This document shows, piece by piece, positions 1 through 10,680 of a stretch of 64,000 bases of DNA. Made by a program: the position numbers and the translations under genes. The notes below the pieces were generated by a model. It was not told the origin of the DNA, did not search any database, and saw nothing but the letters and a program-made list of their open reading frames with translations. How positions within the stretch are numbered: the stretch's first letter is position 1; every line of letters begins with the position of its first letter. The stretch is taken from positions 2,945,732-3,009,731 of the forward strand of contig JARUPZ010000005.1 of NCBI GenBank assembly GCA_031213475.1, given 5' to 3'. This DNA comes from Nereocystis luetkeana. Taxonomy: Eukaryota; Sar; Phaeophyceae; Laminariales; Laminariaceae.

Positions 1-1857
1 TCCCTGTGAGAAGAGACATGCAGAGGTGACACCGAAGAAGCTGGGAAGGTCAGATGAAGAAAAAGATAGAACGTCTAGAACGGCGCTTATGTAGCCAAAA
101 GACGGAAGGAAACAGAGTAAGGTGGGCGATGCCTTCACCTGATCATCACGGAACAATGCCCATGCTACTGGCAGGTGTACTCTACGGCAGCCCGTCCTGT
201 TCCCTGCAACGTTCCCTGGTACATAAGGGGGTAAACTACTGGTTGCTCTGCGATACAACCAACTTCCCGATAGCGGTACTTTGAATATACAACATGCAGG
301 CAATACCGATGAACAACTATTGACTCTAAACGGGCAAGCACAACAAGGTGGCCTCGCTTCTTCGTGGCATCCTGCTGATTCGACATCGTGCGCGCCTTCA
401 ACGCGCATCTCCAAGAAATCATCGACCGCTCCCGCACCATAACTGTAGTATTGACTGCATTACCAACAACATCGAAACAATGACACTTTGCGTCGTTAAA
501 CTGTTCGGCAGGTGTTCCCAAACTCCTGACCCCCACATTCCAGCGATCAAACACACCCGCCTGTCATTTCAAAAGGATAATTCAGGTGAACTACAGTAGT
601 CGTCCTGCCCCTGTCTGTCTGCGGCTTCGATTCCGCGGGGGCCCTTTCAATTGGTTGCCTCGGGGGAGGGCGGGATCGTCGGTCCTGAGCGGCCCCAAAA
701 AACACAACTGAAAAACGTGGCCGACTGCAGTATTTATGCGTTGCAGTGACGTTGTTGATGATGGTGATGCTGATGACATCCTTACAACACGGTAGGAAGG
801 TTTCCTGCAATCTAGACCGTGGTCGCGAATCAGACTGATCACCACAGCATCACCATGGAACGAAGGCAAGCACAACACAATACACGTGCACCGCAGCACC
901 ACTACAGGCTGCGGTATACCAACACGTATCATTTGCAAACCCGGTAAAAAAAAAACAGGATAATACCCCACGGGTACGTACACCTGACAAGAAAAAACAC
1001 GTAGTATGAAGGCGACTGGGAAAAACTAAATGCGCGAAATAAACTACGCAGGCATGCGTTCGGAGAGCGAAATGCTTAAATGATATATATACGAAGTATA
1101 TATATAAACAGAAACAAAACAATCAAGCACGCGCTCAGCGCTCAGATTAACCTATAAACAAGTCCAGGATAATCCCCCATAGGTACGCACATCAGACAAG
1201 AAGAAAGAAACGGAGTACGAATGCGACTAAAAGAAGCAAAATAAACGAAATAAACTAGGCAAACATGCGTTCGGGGAGCGAAGATGCCCGAATGAAAATA
1301 TATACCAGGTATACAAAAAAACAGAAACAAGAAGAACCAAGCACGCAGATACCGAGAACTGAGGGAGCAAGGTTGCTGTTTGCTCATATTTCTATGTGCC
1401 GCCGGTGAACCAACTAAAATACGTCAAAAATGCCCCGGTAAAAAGAAGGCGAGAATACACAAATAGCAAACACGCATCACCAAAAGTCCGCAAAATCGAG
1501 AGAGGGTAGCGCGGCACAAAATAATCAAAAGTGTGCGGTGCCTAAACTATTGTCCGGGTTGTGGAAAGTATTGCATTAAGCTCTACAGCAGAAAGAACAC
1601 CAACGCTATAGATCTCTATATCTAAGACGCTTTGAGCCGTCCATTCAGCTCTGGGACGTTGAAATCAAATACGACACTAGACGGCACGTGCATCGATCGA
1701 CCGATAGTCGCGAGCATTTTCGCAATAGGCAGACCACCCGCCACTCCTCTCGGTTCGCCCTCTATCAGGTTTGATAGACGACAACGCCGTCGACCCATCT
1801 GCAGCAAATCGGGCGTTTCAGCCTGAAAAAGTTCGTGTCGAACGTGCTGGCGTGATT
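1..1857. other. Region downstream of gene C
   Basis: Apart from the tandem duplication at 956-1350 I see nothing I can support. Open frames here are short, overlap on both strands and lack recognisable domains. Confidence 0.5.
956..1350. repeat. Diverged tandem duplication of about 200 bp
   Basis: Two units, near 956-1130 and 1165-1350, share CACGGGTACG/CATAGGTACG, CATGCGTTCGG(A/G)GAGCGAA and AACAGAAACAA. Lies downstream of gene C exon 5. Confidence 0.55.
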
Positions 1858-1913
1858 TCATGCGGCCAGGTCGGTATATGGTGGCGGTGGCGTTTCCTGG
1901 CCTGAGCGCGCAG
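1858..1913 (-). CDS. Gene C exon 5 (PPxY tail)
   Basis: The exon is 56 nt after acceptor TTGACAG, phase 1, encoding ARSGQETPPPPYTDLAA and a TGA stop at 1858. It has exactly the length of gene B exon 5 and the same PPxY followed by a small and then an acidic residue. That agreement, not the short ORF itself, is the evidence. Confidence 0.68.
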
Positions 1914-2136
1914 CTGTCAAAAAGGCAAAGGACATACACACCAGAAAGCAAGAACGCGTACACCAGGGGCGATGAGGTTGGACGAGAGGGCCGAGGAAAA
2001 GGAGAAGAGCCGAACGATAGCTGTATATACACACCCATCTTCGACAGCTACGCGACGGCATCGCAGACGGCTTCGAGGATCGTACGGTGGCATATGGTGG
2101 CTTAAGGTGGCTTATGATGGCTTATTATGGGGGCCT

Positions 2137-2165
2137 CTCACGAGGCGTTCTACGATAGGGGGTGC
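2137..2165. repeat. Family 3 terminal fragment
   Basis: CACGAGGCGTTCTACGATAG matches one end of the family 3 element. The opposite end is not seen nearby. It lies in gene C intron 4. Confidence 0.45.
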
Positions 2166-2468
2166 CATTCCCGTGGCGTAACGAAAGAGAGGGCGGGAAG
2201 ACAATCGCTGTGGAGCGTATTCTGTCCGAGTGGGCTTGCAAGGGGCTCATATCGAGACGAGAACGAAGCAAATGCAAGGAAAAGCTTCTCGTGCGATTGC
2301 GACGTATTGCCCACACTTTGAAATCTGACCGTTCAGAGGCTTTCGAAGTTGCCAAAAATATAGTTTGCTTCATATCACGGCACGATTACCGTCAGGCCAT
2401 CAAGACAAGGGGTTGTCATTTCCGTTCATATTTTTTCACAGCTCCACCCTGCTGGGTGCTGGGCCCAC

Positions 2469-2819
2469 CTTGTCCCCTCTCGGTCATAGGTCCTACGCCA
2501 GCGATTCCAGGTGGGATCTTGCCGGAATCGCGTCCACCGCTTCCTTGGCGGCGGCTGATGCAGCACGTCGCGCCGATGGCTGCCGCGATCAGAAGCAGGC
2601 CCCCTCCCACGGCCGTGATAATGACAGCATTCGTGTTGACGGAAGAAGAGTTTGATCCCTCGGTGTTGACGCTCGATCCGTCAGTGACGACGGAGGAAGA
2701 AGTCGGTTCGGGTGTGGGGACGGGAGAGCTCGGCGCGGGGGGTGTGGAGACGGGTGTGGGGACCGGAGAGCTCGGCGCGGGTGTGGGGACGGGAGAGATT
2801 GGCACGGGTGTTGGCTTAT
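2469..2819 (-). CDS. Gene C exon 4 (stalk and transmembrane helix)
   Basis: Acceptor CATCAG at 2820; the likely donor is CAAG|GTGGGC at 2469/2468, which keeps phase 1 like the paralogues. It encodes a Pro-rich stalk with repeated APSSPVPTP units, then a hydrophobic helix and CCISRR. If the donor is not used, the frame reads on to a stop at 2416. Confidence 0.68.
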
Positions 2820-3381
2820 CTGATGGACAGTTGGAAGCGTTCGCACACGAGATGGCAGCGGTGCGATGTAAGTGGTACGGCGCAGAGAGACGTGGTCCTG
2901 TGACTTTCGGGTTGACGAATAAGGCATCGGAGTGCGGGGCACGCTACAACACCAGCACCGAGATCGGTACCTCTACTTACAGTATACGGCAGACGGTACT
3001 GCGGCGAAATTTGCTGGAAACTCCGATGGCCGATGAATGGTAACTCATGTCAATACGGTATGGTATGGCGCATGGTGTGGAAGGTTTCAGTCTTCAGCGC
3101 CTACGTTACAGTGCGAGCTGCTGTTTGTGCTTCACAACGGGAGGACTGGTTACCCTTCCCCCTTATCGTGAGCTCTCTCCCCATCGCGCTTGGCACGCCT
3201 CACAGCACAAACTATCGAGCGCTAACCTCGAAAGCCCACACACGGTACGTACGGCAATGGGCGTTGCCCCTCGAGAGCGGTACGTACGGAGCCCAAGTCA
3301 CGTTTGTCACGGCTATAATGTGAACGGCAGTTGCTGGGTGTAGCGTTTACGTCAGAAGCGACAAGTTTTCCGGCGACATAC

Positions 3382-3566
3382 CTGAATCGAAGATACTGTC
3401 AGGAGCATTCGGAGGTGCACACGTCGCCGTCAATGCTGCACACTCCAGTATGATTCCATATACGTATTTTGCGGAAGCCCACACAGTCACTCCCGTTGCC
3501 AACGAGTAGTCTTCGCAGTAAGAGTATGCCGTGTCCGGCATAACTGCGGAAGAATCGTCGACCTCC
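3382..3566 (-). CDS. Gene C exon 3 (ectodomain segment 3)
   Basis: The exon of 185 nt is one codon longer than in the other copies. It has a pyrimidine-rich acceptor (CCTTGGTGCCAAG) and donor GTATGT. It encodes YCEDYSLATGVTVW, the conserved G(I/V)(I/V/M)LEC core and TCAPPN, giving the last three of the six conserved cysteines. Confidence 0.85.
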
Positions 3567-4153
3567 CTTGGCACCAAGGAAAAAAATAGAGGGAAAACAA
3601 CACCGACGACACGCTCGTTGAGGGATGGGTGTAGAAGGGGCTTGGGACTGTCATGATGTGAGCACTTCGTAACGACAACACGGGGCTGCACTTGTTGCAT
3701 GTGGGTGTAGGGCCAGACCTTCCCCGCATCACGTGTCTGCTGTCGTCATTTATCGTAGTAGTCCTTCCGCGCTCGCAAACTAAACACGTGCAAGTACACT
3801 ATGCTATAGCGGTCTGCTCTGTCCCTAAATTTTCCAAGAATCATACGATCTGCACGGCGTCGCGGCACTCCTGGCGAGAACTGTACTGCTGTTCCGTAGG
3901 TGTACTGTTGTATCCTGCAGTACCTGCGTTCCGTACACACACAAGAAATAAGGTTCGTGTCTAGAGCAGCAACTGCCCCTTGATTCGCATTCCTATCCAT
4001 GAGTTCGCCACCCATTGACTTTCTCAAGCCCCTATAGACGAATGCCACACTTTCAGACGAGGAGACCTCCTCAAGCGGGGCACAAGAGGGCCGCCGAAGC
4101 CGGCCCATCCGAAATGAATAGCGAGGAGGGTATCGACTCCACCCCCGACTCAC

Positions 4154-4348
4154 CCTAGAGGGCCTTCCCACAAGAACGCGCCAGTCCCGTCGTCCTCAAC
4201 GTCGTACCCTTCGATGATCAGATCACCCAAATATGGATACTCAAACAACACTTTCGCTTGAATTTTCTGGATGCCCACTGTGAAGAACTCCGAGCCCTCG
4301 GGATCGCTGCCGCTGCTGGATGAGCCGACCACCTCCCCCCCAGAGCAC
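4154..4348 (-). CDS. Gene C exon 2 (ectodomain segment 2)
   Basis: Acceptor TTAG at 4349-4350; donor GTGAGT directly after GPLG. Length 195 nt, phase 2 in and 2 out. It begins with the conserved C-S-G-G and contains FFTVGIQKIQAKV and a GYDV segment, matching exon 2 of the other three copies. Confidence 0.85.
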
Positions 4349-6615
4349 CTAAGTTGTTCAACGGTTCTCCAAGTTTATGTGTCGGTTACATGTCACGGTT
4401 CGACTAAACACCGCATGCCTACGCATCAGTGCTAAACCCGTGGATATCCCAAAGGAGAGGAAACGTGCCCGAATTGAATGGACCCCTTCTGAGAGAGAGG
4501 AGATAAACACACTTCCCTATAACAACTCAATGATACGTTGTACGCATGCCATGTGCATGATCTATCAACATATATCTCCCTACGGAGGGGGTAGAGTATA
4601 GTGACCGTATAAATGGAACAAAGACAACAGACACGTGAATTTCCATTTTTTTAATTACACGACCATTATGTGCTTAGCCGTTCACCGTGGACTTTCCTGC
4701 CAACGTTTCAAATCAAACTCGAACCATTGCTGCAATCAATCCATGTATCAGGCGATGGGATTATTTTTATCATGCCCGGATATACCCCCCAAGGGTTTGG
4801 CAGGAGGAGGTGACGCAAGTGTAAATGCTGCCGTCATATCAACGAGTTGAGGGAGCATGGGTGGAGCAATGCATGGACGGATGTAGCACTCGTACATGAA
4901 GGTGGGCGCCGAGGGGAGGGTTCGGGCATGACAGGCGCCGGGCAGTAACGACTTCGAAGCAGCAAGCGCAGCTACGAGTACTCGTAACTATTCAACATAA
5001 TAGCAGATTGGGTCAGACCAGGCGCGCTTTCAATGCAGCATCTCTATGATCAGCCCTCCCAGGTGTCTATTCCCAGAGAACGTGAGCTACAACATTCTAG
5101 ATTGAAATCTAAGCGGGTGATAGGGGGGGGTCGTGGAAGAGAGGGGACGGAAGGGGGGGGGTGGAAAAAACAGTTTAAAAAGCTGATGAATGAAATGTTG
5201 ACGAACTAAAAGGCGAAAGTCCCGTTAAGAATAAAACACCTTGAAAGCTAACGAAATCCTGAAGGAAAACAGATCTTGTATGCAAACGAATATCCAGAAG
5301 AGAGCTGTGAATGAGGTCAGCTAGCGCACGACCACATTGCTGGCATGTAACATCGATTTTGCCCCTTGCTTCCGAAGGCTGTGAATCAAAGTTTCGAGTG
5401 GCTACCGTAGTCTGATAGTCTGATAGACACGAATTTTTGGTGATTACGTGGTACTCGCGATTATATTTTTCTTTTTGCGTGAACTGGCGAGTCATCACCT
5501 GGTTGGTCAAGATGCCTTACTTAAATGATATCAGCGCTGCTTCGAAAACCGAGAGCCGGCTCCTCGTCGTCTATTTGTTGTGGGAGGGCATGGTAGTTTA
5601 TACGTACTGCAGTCACAAGTGGAGGGGGCGCTGTGCTGGGGGAGCGGCCATCCTGAAAGAAAGGTCTCGCCCATCGGGATCCCCTCGTCAGAGGATCAAG
5701 CTTGGTGCTTGGGCCAACGAGAGCGTGCATAGACTTGGTCACTGCTGCTGTTGTATCGTTTTCTCTCTGTAGTGTGTTGATCCTTGGGCGAAAAAACTCA
5801 TGGAATGAGTTCGGGCAGGCTTATTCAGTACCAGTATGAAATTGTGCTGATAATAAGATACGTTCCATCTTGCAGTTCATGAAACTTCTCGAGGCACGAA
5901 TCGGACGCACGTATAGCTAGCGGCGCGGGCACCGCTGTTGTCTAAGGTTGAAAATGGAGTGACAGACCATGTTGCAACTCCCCTAGTTGCGTGCGGAACC
6001 CGCGATAGGTGCTCTTTCGATTCCTGGGTGTGTGTGTTTTCAGTCTGTTCTCTTTTTAAATTTTCGTACCAGGAACCTGGTATCCTTTATTTTGTTTCCA
6101 CCAATCAATTTTTTTTCTGGAAAAAGAAACACCTTCCTTCCTTGTATCCGTAGCGAATCATGCTCAGGGGGAACAGAACCATCTCGGTCTTCCCTGCGCT
6201 AAGACTTCTTACTTTCATTTTATCTTTCGTCGCTTCTTTCCTGTCATTTTTTCCTTACTCAGCTTTCTCTCCAAAGCAAAATGCCTGGTTTTCTTTTTAG
6301 TCCGTGTGCTACGAGTACCTGTTTTTGGTATCGAGCGCATTATTGCCAATATTTTTCCCGTAATAAATATTGATCCTATTTGGACCTTCGAGGGAAAAAT
6401 TGGCCTTCATTAGCGACGATCTACGTGACGGCAACTGCGGGGTCTGGGCGGGGGTGACACAACTTGGGGTCCGAGTTACAACCCAAGGAGTAGTGCGCAA
6501 CATGATCCTAACTGCCCTTCTGGGCGCTGGTGCTTATCGTAGACGGCTGATAACACCAGATAAAACTACCAATCATTATTGTAGTCGCTATCTCGGGGTC
6601 CCAAGGGGTTAACAG

Positions 6616-7504
6616 CAGGGCTTTTCATGGGTCATGACCCGACCCGCGGGTCGGGTCAGGTGGTGTTCAAAATGTTTCGGGTCGGGTCGGGTCTGGTCAG
6701 GAAGTGCTCAAAATCTCACGGGTCGGGTCGGGTCGGGTCGGGTTGGGTCAGGAGGTTTTCAAATCTCGTGGGTCGGGTCAGGTCGGGTCAAGAGTTTTTC
6801 AAATCTCACGGGTCGGGTCGGTGCGGTTCAAGAAGTGATGAAACGCTCACGGGTTGGCTCAGGTCATGACCCGCCAGAAGCGGGTCACTCGCGGGTCGAG
6901 CCAGCATGACCCGCCAGTTGCTTTCTACTGATCGCGGGTCGGACCTGTGAATTCGGTTCGCGGATCCGACACTTAGATTACTTCCTGCTCTCTCACCTAA
7001 ACGTTTCTCTTCTACCAATACTCGACAATGAATTCTCCTCGTATATAATATTCAAACGTTAAAACACCGCCAAATTAAGGTACGCATGCCCACATCCATC
7101 CATACCCACTACGGCCAGCCCATGTAACGCTGCGGGGCACTAAAATGAGCATTAAATTGTCTTTGAAGTGCCGACCCACGGGCCAGATCCGCGGGTCGAA
7201 CCTTCGGGTCAAGACAAATGGTCTCACGGGTCATCATGGTGACTCCACCCGTATGAAACCCGCGTCTCACGGGTCAATCGAAAGGTGGCGGGTCGGGTCG
7301 GGTTGGGTCAGGAGGCTTTGAAATTTCCCGGGTCGGTCGGGTTGTGGGTCATGAGATTTTCAAATATCACGGGTCGGGTCGGGTCAAGAGGCTTTCAAAA
7401 TCTCGCGGGTCGGGTCGGGTCGGGTCAAGTCAACACACCTCAATTTTTTCGCGGGTCAGCCGAGCCGACCCGTAAGGTTTGACCTGACCAGCACAAAGGC
7501 CCTG
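6616..7504. mobile_element. hAT-like non-autonomous element filled with GGGTC repeats, gene C intron 1
   Basis: 889 bp. The ends are CAGGGCTTTTCATGGGTCAT and an inverse ending GGCCCTG. Flanking 8-mers are GTTAACAG and GTTAATAC (6 of 8 identical), as expected for an aged 8-bp hAT target duplication. The outer parts are nearly pure GGGTC/GGGTC-A repeats; the centre (about 6950-7150) is unique and AT-richer. No ORF of a transposase. Confidence 0.65.
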
Positions 7505-8040
7505 GTTAATACGTACCAGGTAGGTATTAGCGATCGAATGTAATATCGCTGGCTCGCAGGTTGCGACAGCATACGTAGCTTGTCCTTCGAGTCATCTCTC
7601 TGATTGACAAAACATCAGTACGGGTACTGATAGGTGTGTATGGATGTCGATGGGTAGAACGGGCGGCAGGAAAAACGCACACGCACAGGCTTGCCGCGAG
7701 GAAGAAAGAGTCCCTACGTGTGCGTATTAACTCGGGGGTCGATGTGAGCGTCATCTGCGCACAAATAATTGTATCCGGTGTAAAATCGCGCAAGGGGGGC
7801 GAGGTTCTAAAACCTGCTCCCAACACGGTTCTACGCTGCCCCTGTGCGGCACCCTGATCACCTGCCGTCCAAACCGACCCCCGGGGGTACAACATAAGCC
7901 GTCGTCAGGCCCAAGGTGTGTGCGGCGTCAGAGCAAAGCGACGAGTGGGGCACTACAACAAATAAATACGGTACACCACACACTCGTATAACGTCATACG
8001 TAGAGTGGTGCGTACAACCGTACGTACAGCAGCTTGGGGC

Positions 8041-8135
8041 CACCCCTTTCGAACTGCAGTCCCGTTTTGGGGACAAGCTACTTGAAATTTGACTGGTTTG
8101 CCCCCAAAACGGGACTGCGGTTCTAAAGGGGTTAA
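8041..8135. mobile_element. TTAA-target piggyBac-like MITE (family 2), gene C intron 1
   Basis: About 95 bp palindrome with arms ACCCCTTTCGAACTGCAGTC and the inverse of GGTTCTAAAGGGGTTAA, and GTCCCGTTTTGGGGACAA in each arm. One TTAA end is lost. Confidence 0.7.
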
Positions 8136-8569
8136 GAAGCTCACCTCCGCGGGTATGTATGTACCCACGATGGACCAATTGACCAATCCCGAAAACTTCG
8201 AACTTCCCATTTGGTTCCCAGACGATGAATGGCAAAAAAAGAAAAAAACGTCAACTCGCGGACTATTTGCCGTTTTTGTACAAACCGTCGACCCTTGTGA
8301 AACAATTAGTTGCGCGTATTCTACCTTCTTCTCCCCGTCCGCGTCCTGCAAGCAAGTGTACCTGGTGTCTGGTGTCTGGTACCTGGTACCTGGTGTGTAT
8401 TACTTTTTCTCTCTATCTCTCTCTCTCTCTTCATTCCAAGAAATCGGTATACTGAGTAGTACACTACAGAGTAGATACGTTCGAAGTAGCGATTAGCTGG
8501 ATGATCTATCCTATCGTAAGCGTCCCATGACCTGCAAGTACTGCTATACTGTACCTGGTACGTACTTAC

Positions 8570-8930
8570 GTCCACGAGAGCGCATTGAGCGCCAAGGTGA
8601 TATCCTTTGTGGCTTCCACGCCGACGAGAAAGCCGCCGTAGTCTGCACAACTAAAGTACTTCTTGTCTGCGAACGAAGCGTTCCATGATAGAGCCGCGGA
8701 GTCGGGGTAGTACAACTCGCAGTCCTGGGTTTGGGCCGTGGTTATGGTGACCGTAGATGCGGCAAGAATTGCGGCCGATACGACTATTACGGGGGACCAT
8801 AGTTAATAGGACCTGTGGTATACATAAAAACCTATATATTTACCAATTTCTACTAACAAAATTTGCTCCTATTAACTATGGTCCCCCGTAATAGCGCCGT
8901 CGCTATCCTTTGCTGTGCCTTGCACTGCAT
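8570..8930 (-). CDS. Gene C exon 1 (signal peptide and first ectodomain segment, transposon inside)
   Basis: It starts at the ATG at 8930 and ends at donor GTAAGT (8569-8564). The coding parts lie either side of the element at 8787-8891. Without it and one TA the exon is 254 nt, the same as gene B exon 1, and encodes a start MQCKAQQRIATALVVSAAIL followed by the ectodomain (QDC, YFSC, and the first half of LSWTC). An upstream AG near 8946 could end a 5' UTR intron. Confidence 0.75.
8787..8891. mobile_element. TA-target inverted-repeat transposon (family 1), inside gene C exon 1
   Basis: 105 bp, flanked by TA on both sides. The ends are TTACGGGGGACCATAGTTAA and its inverse, with an AT-rich centre. 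No coding capacity. A TA duplication and this size fit a Tc1/mariner-type MITE. Confidence 0.85.
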
Positions 8931-10085
8931 GTTTTTCGTCTTGGGCACAAGTACCTGTGCATGACATGGCGAGGGGAACAAAGTTGTTGCGAGCATTTCA
9001 GCCATATAGATACGCCAAAAGCAGGTAGGTAAAGCTTCTCGACGTCCAAAGAGGTAGTTTCTTGTACGTGACCGTACTATTAAAGCATTTGTGACTGCTG
9101 TGCAAAGAAAGACCGGTTTGCTCCGACCTATGTGGCCAAGATTATAACACAAGGCTAGGAGAACAAGGTGTTACGTACGTAGGGGAATGCATACATGCGT
9201 GTTCATTGTGCTGTTGTCATCTCTATACCTGTACGCCTCATTTGTTCTTATTTGGACCTGGCATTCTATTGAGCGTGGCAACCATCTGAGCCAGCTGCGT
9301 TTTCGTCGATGTCAAGGCTTGTGAATCTATCCGCAAACCCGCTACAAGCAGTGCGTGTTTTGTCTTCCACTGCTTCACATCGCCCCTTATACACAGCTTC
9401 ATCACAGTACACTCAGTGCGCGTCCGTCCTGATTCCTGATCCTACAGGTATACAAACTATGTGGTCACGGACTGTGTGAGACATATCAAACTAAAAAAGC
9501 GGGTGAAGCACAGGGAAGGTGATGGTGCACTCGGCGATGATGTGTCGTCCCTCGCGGATGTAAAAGGTACACCAGGTACAGCCCATTATATATGATTCCA
9601 GTCCCAAGGCTACCAAACGCAACTCGTGCAATATGAACCCGCACGACAAGACACGTGCCACTCACTCTCATCAGGCGTTTGCTGTGATCGCCGGTAGCAG
9701 CTGTCTGTCCGCCTTCATGCCACTCGCAACCTGCTAAACCTACTCGATGTATGTGCTGGCTACAACAGAGAAAGAACGGTCGCAGAATGGAAAGAACGTT
9801 GCCGCGAATGGCTCTGAATGGCTAAAAAAAATGAAGAATTTCCCAGGAAATATCTTCCCGTTGAAGTGGGAAGTACTTTCCGCCTTAGATACTCCACTCT
9901 GTACCAGAATGTAAGGACTGGTTTGGTATTAAAATGTACACCAAACTATCCTTATATCTCGGGCCAGAGTAGCTATTTTCTCGTAAAACCCAGTTCTCGA
10001 AGGCCATGCATGGCCTCTACACATATAACTCCCCGACGACCGGCTTCGAGCCTATGGGCTACAAGTAAGTGACAGTACAAAAGAG

Positions 10086-10528
10086 GGGTAGGTTTAGCAG
10101 GTTGGGAGAAGGGATCTTTAGGGATATTTTTTACTTGAAAAATGTGTAGCGTGGTCTGCACTTCGGAATCGTCGTCCGCATCTGAGAAATTTCCTGGTTC
10201 GATGCAAACTCGGCGCAGCCGCGTTTTTGGCGAGTTTTGGCCCGTTTTGGCTGCGGTTTGGGGTCAGGGTTAGGGTTAGGGTTAGAGTCAGGGGTGGGGT
10301 TGAGTCTTCGCCCGTACCTTGACCCCAACAGGAACCAAAACACCCGAACAGCCTACCAACCTAAAGATCCCTTCTCCCAGATTGTTAAAGGTCTACGCCG
10401 AGCTTGCATCGAACCAGGAAAATTCTCAGATGCGGAGGACGATTCCGGAGTGCAAACCACGCTACACATTTTTCGAGTAAAAAACATCCCTAAAGATCCC
10501 TTCTCCCAGACAGACTGCTAAACCTACT
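10086..10528. mobile_element. Foldback element with internal telomere-like repeats
   Basis: Inverted arms of about 140 bp (10089-10230 and 10388-10526) begin TAGGTTTAGCAG and end CTGCTAAACCTA. The loop holds GTTAGGGTTAGGGTTAGAGT and flanking G-rich sequence. No coding capacity. Confidence 0.65.
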
Positions 10529-10680
10529 CCCGTTTCGGCTGCGGTTTGGGGTTAGGGTTAGGGTTAGGGTTAGAGTCAGGGGTTGGGTTGGGTCTTCGCT
10601 CGTGCCTTCATCCCAACAGGAACCAAAACATCCGAACAGCCTACCAACCTAAAGATCCCTTCTCCCAGATTGTTAATAAT
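10529..10680. repeat. Tandem partial copy of the foldback loop
   Basis: It repeats the loop of the preceding element: GGCTGCGGTTTGGGGTTAGG, the TTAGGG tract, CCAACAGGAACCAAAACA and AAAGATCCCTTCTCCCAGAT. Confidence 0.6.

Larger units (their letters stand above)
1858..8930 (-). pseudogene. Gene C: PPxY-tailed single-pass surface protein, exon 1 disrupted by a small transposon
   Basis: Five exons on the minus strand: 8930-8570, 4348-4154, 3566-3382, 2819-2469 and 1913-1858, with intron phases 2, 2, 1, 1. With the transposon at 8787-8891 and one TA removed, the exons sum to 1041 nt (346 residues). The product would have a signal peptide, a six-cysteine ectodomain, a short proline-rich stalk (repeats of the type PAPSSPVPTP), a transmembrane helix starting NAVIITAVGGG, and the tail PPPPYTDLAA. 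It differs from its paralogues in the shortest stalk and in lacking the cytoplasmic DTFG(T/M)P motif. As the sequence stands, reading from the ATG at 8930 enters the transposon and meets a stop, so this copy is probably not expressed as a full protein. The other exons are open with intact splice sites, so the loss looks recent. The function of the family is unknown; a surface receptor or adhesion role is inferred from architecture. Confidence 0.72.

Noticed and set aside
2162..3043. Plus-strand ORF of 293 codons over gene C exon 4
   Set aside because: It is the antisense shadow of the repetitive stalk-coding exon. The minus strand has the helix, splice sites and paralogue similarity.
10255..10300. 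Chromosome end
   Set aside because: The TTAGGG tract is short, internal to a foldback element and flanked by unique sequence on both sides.
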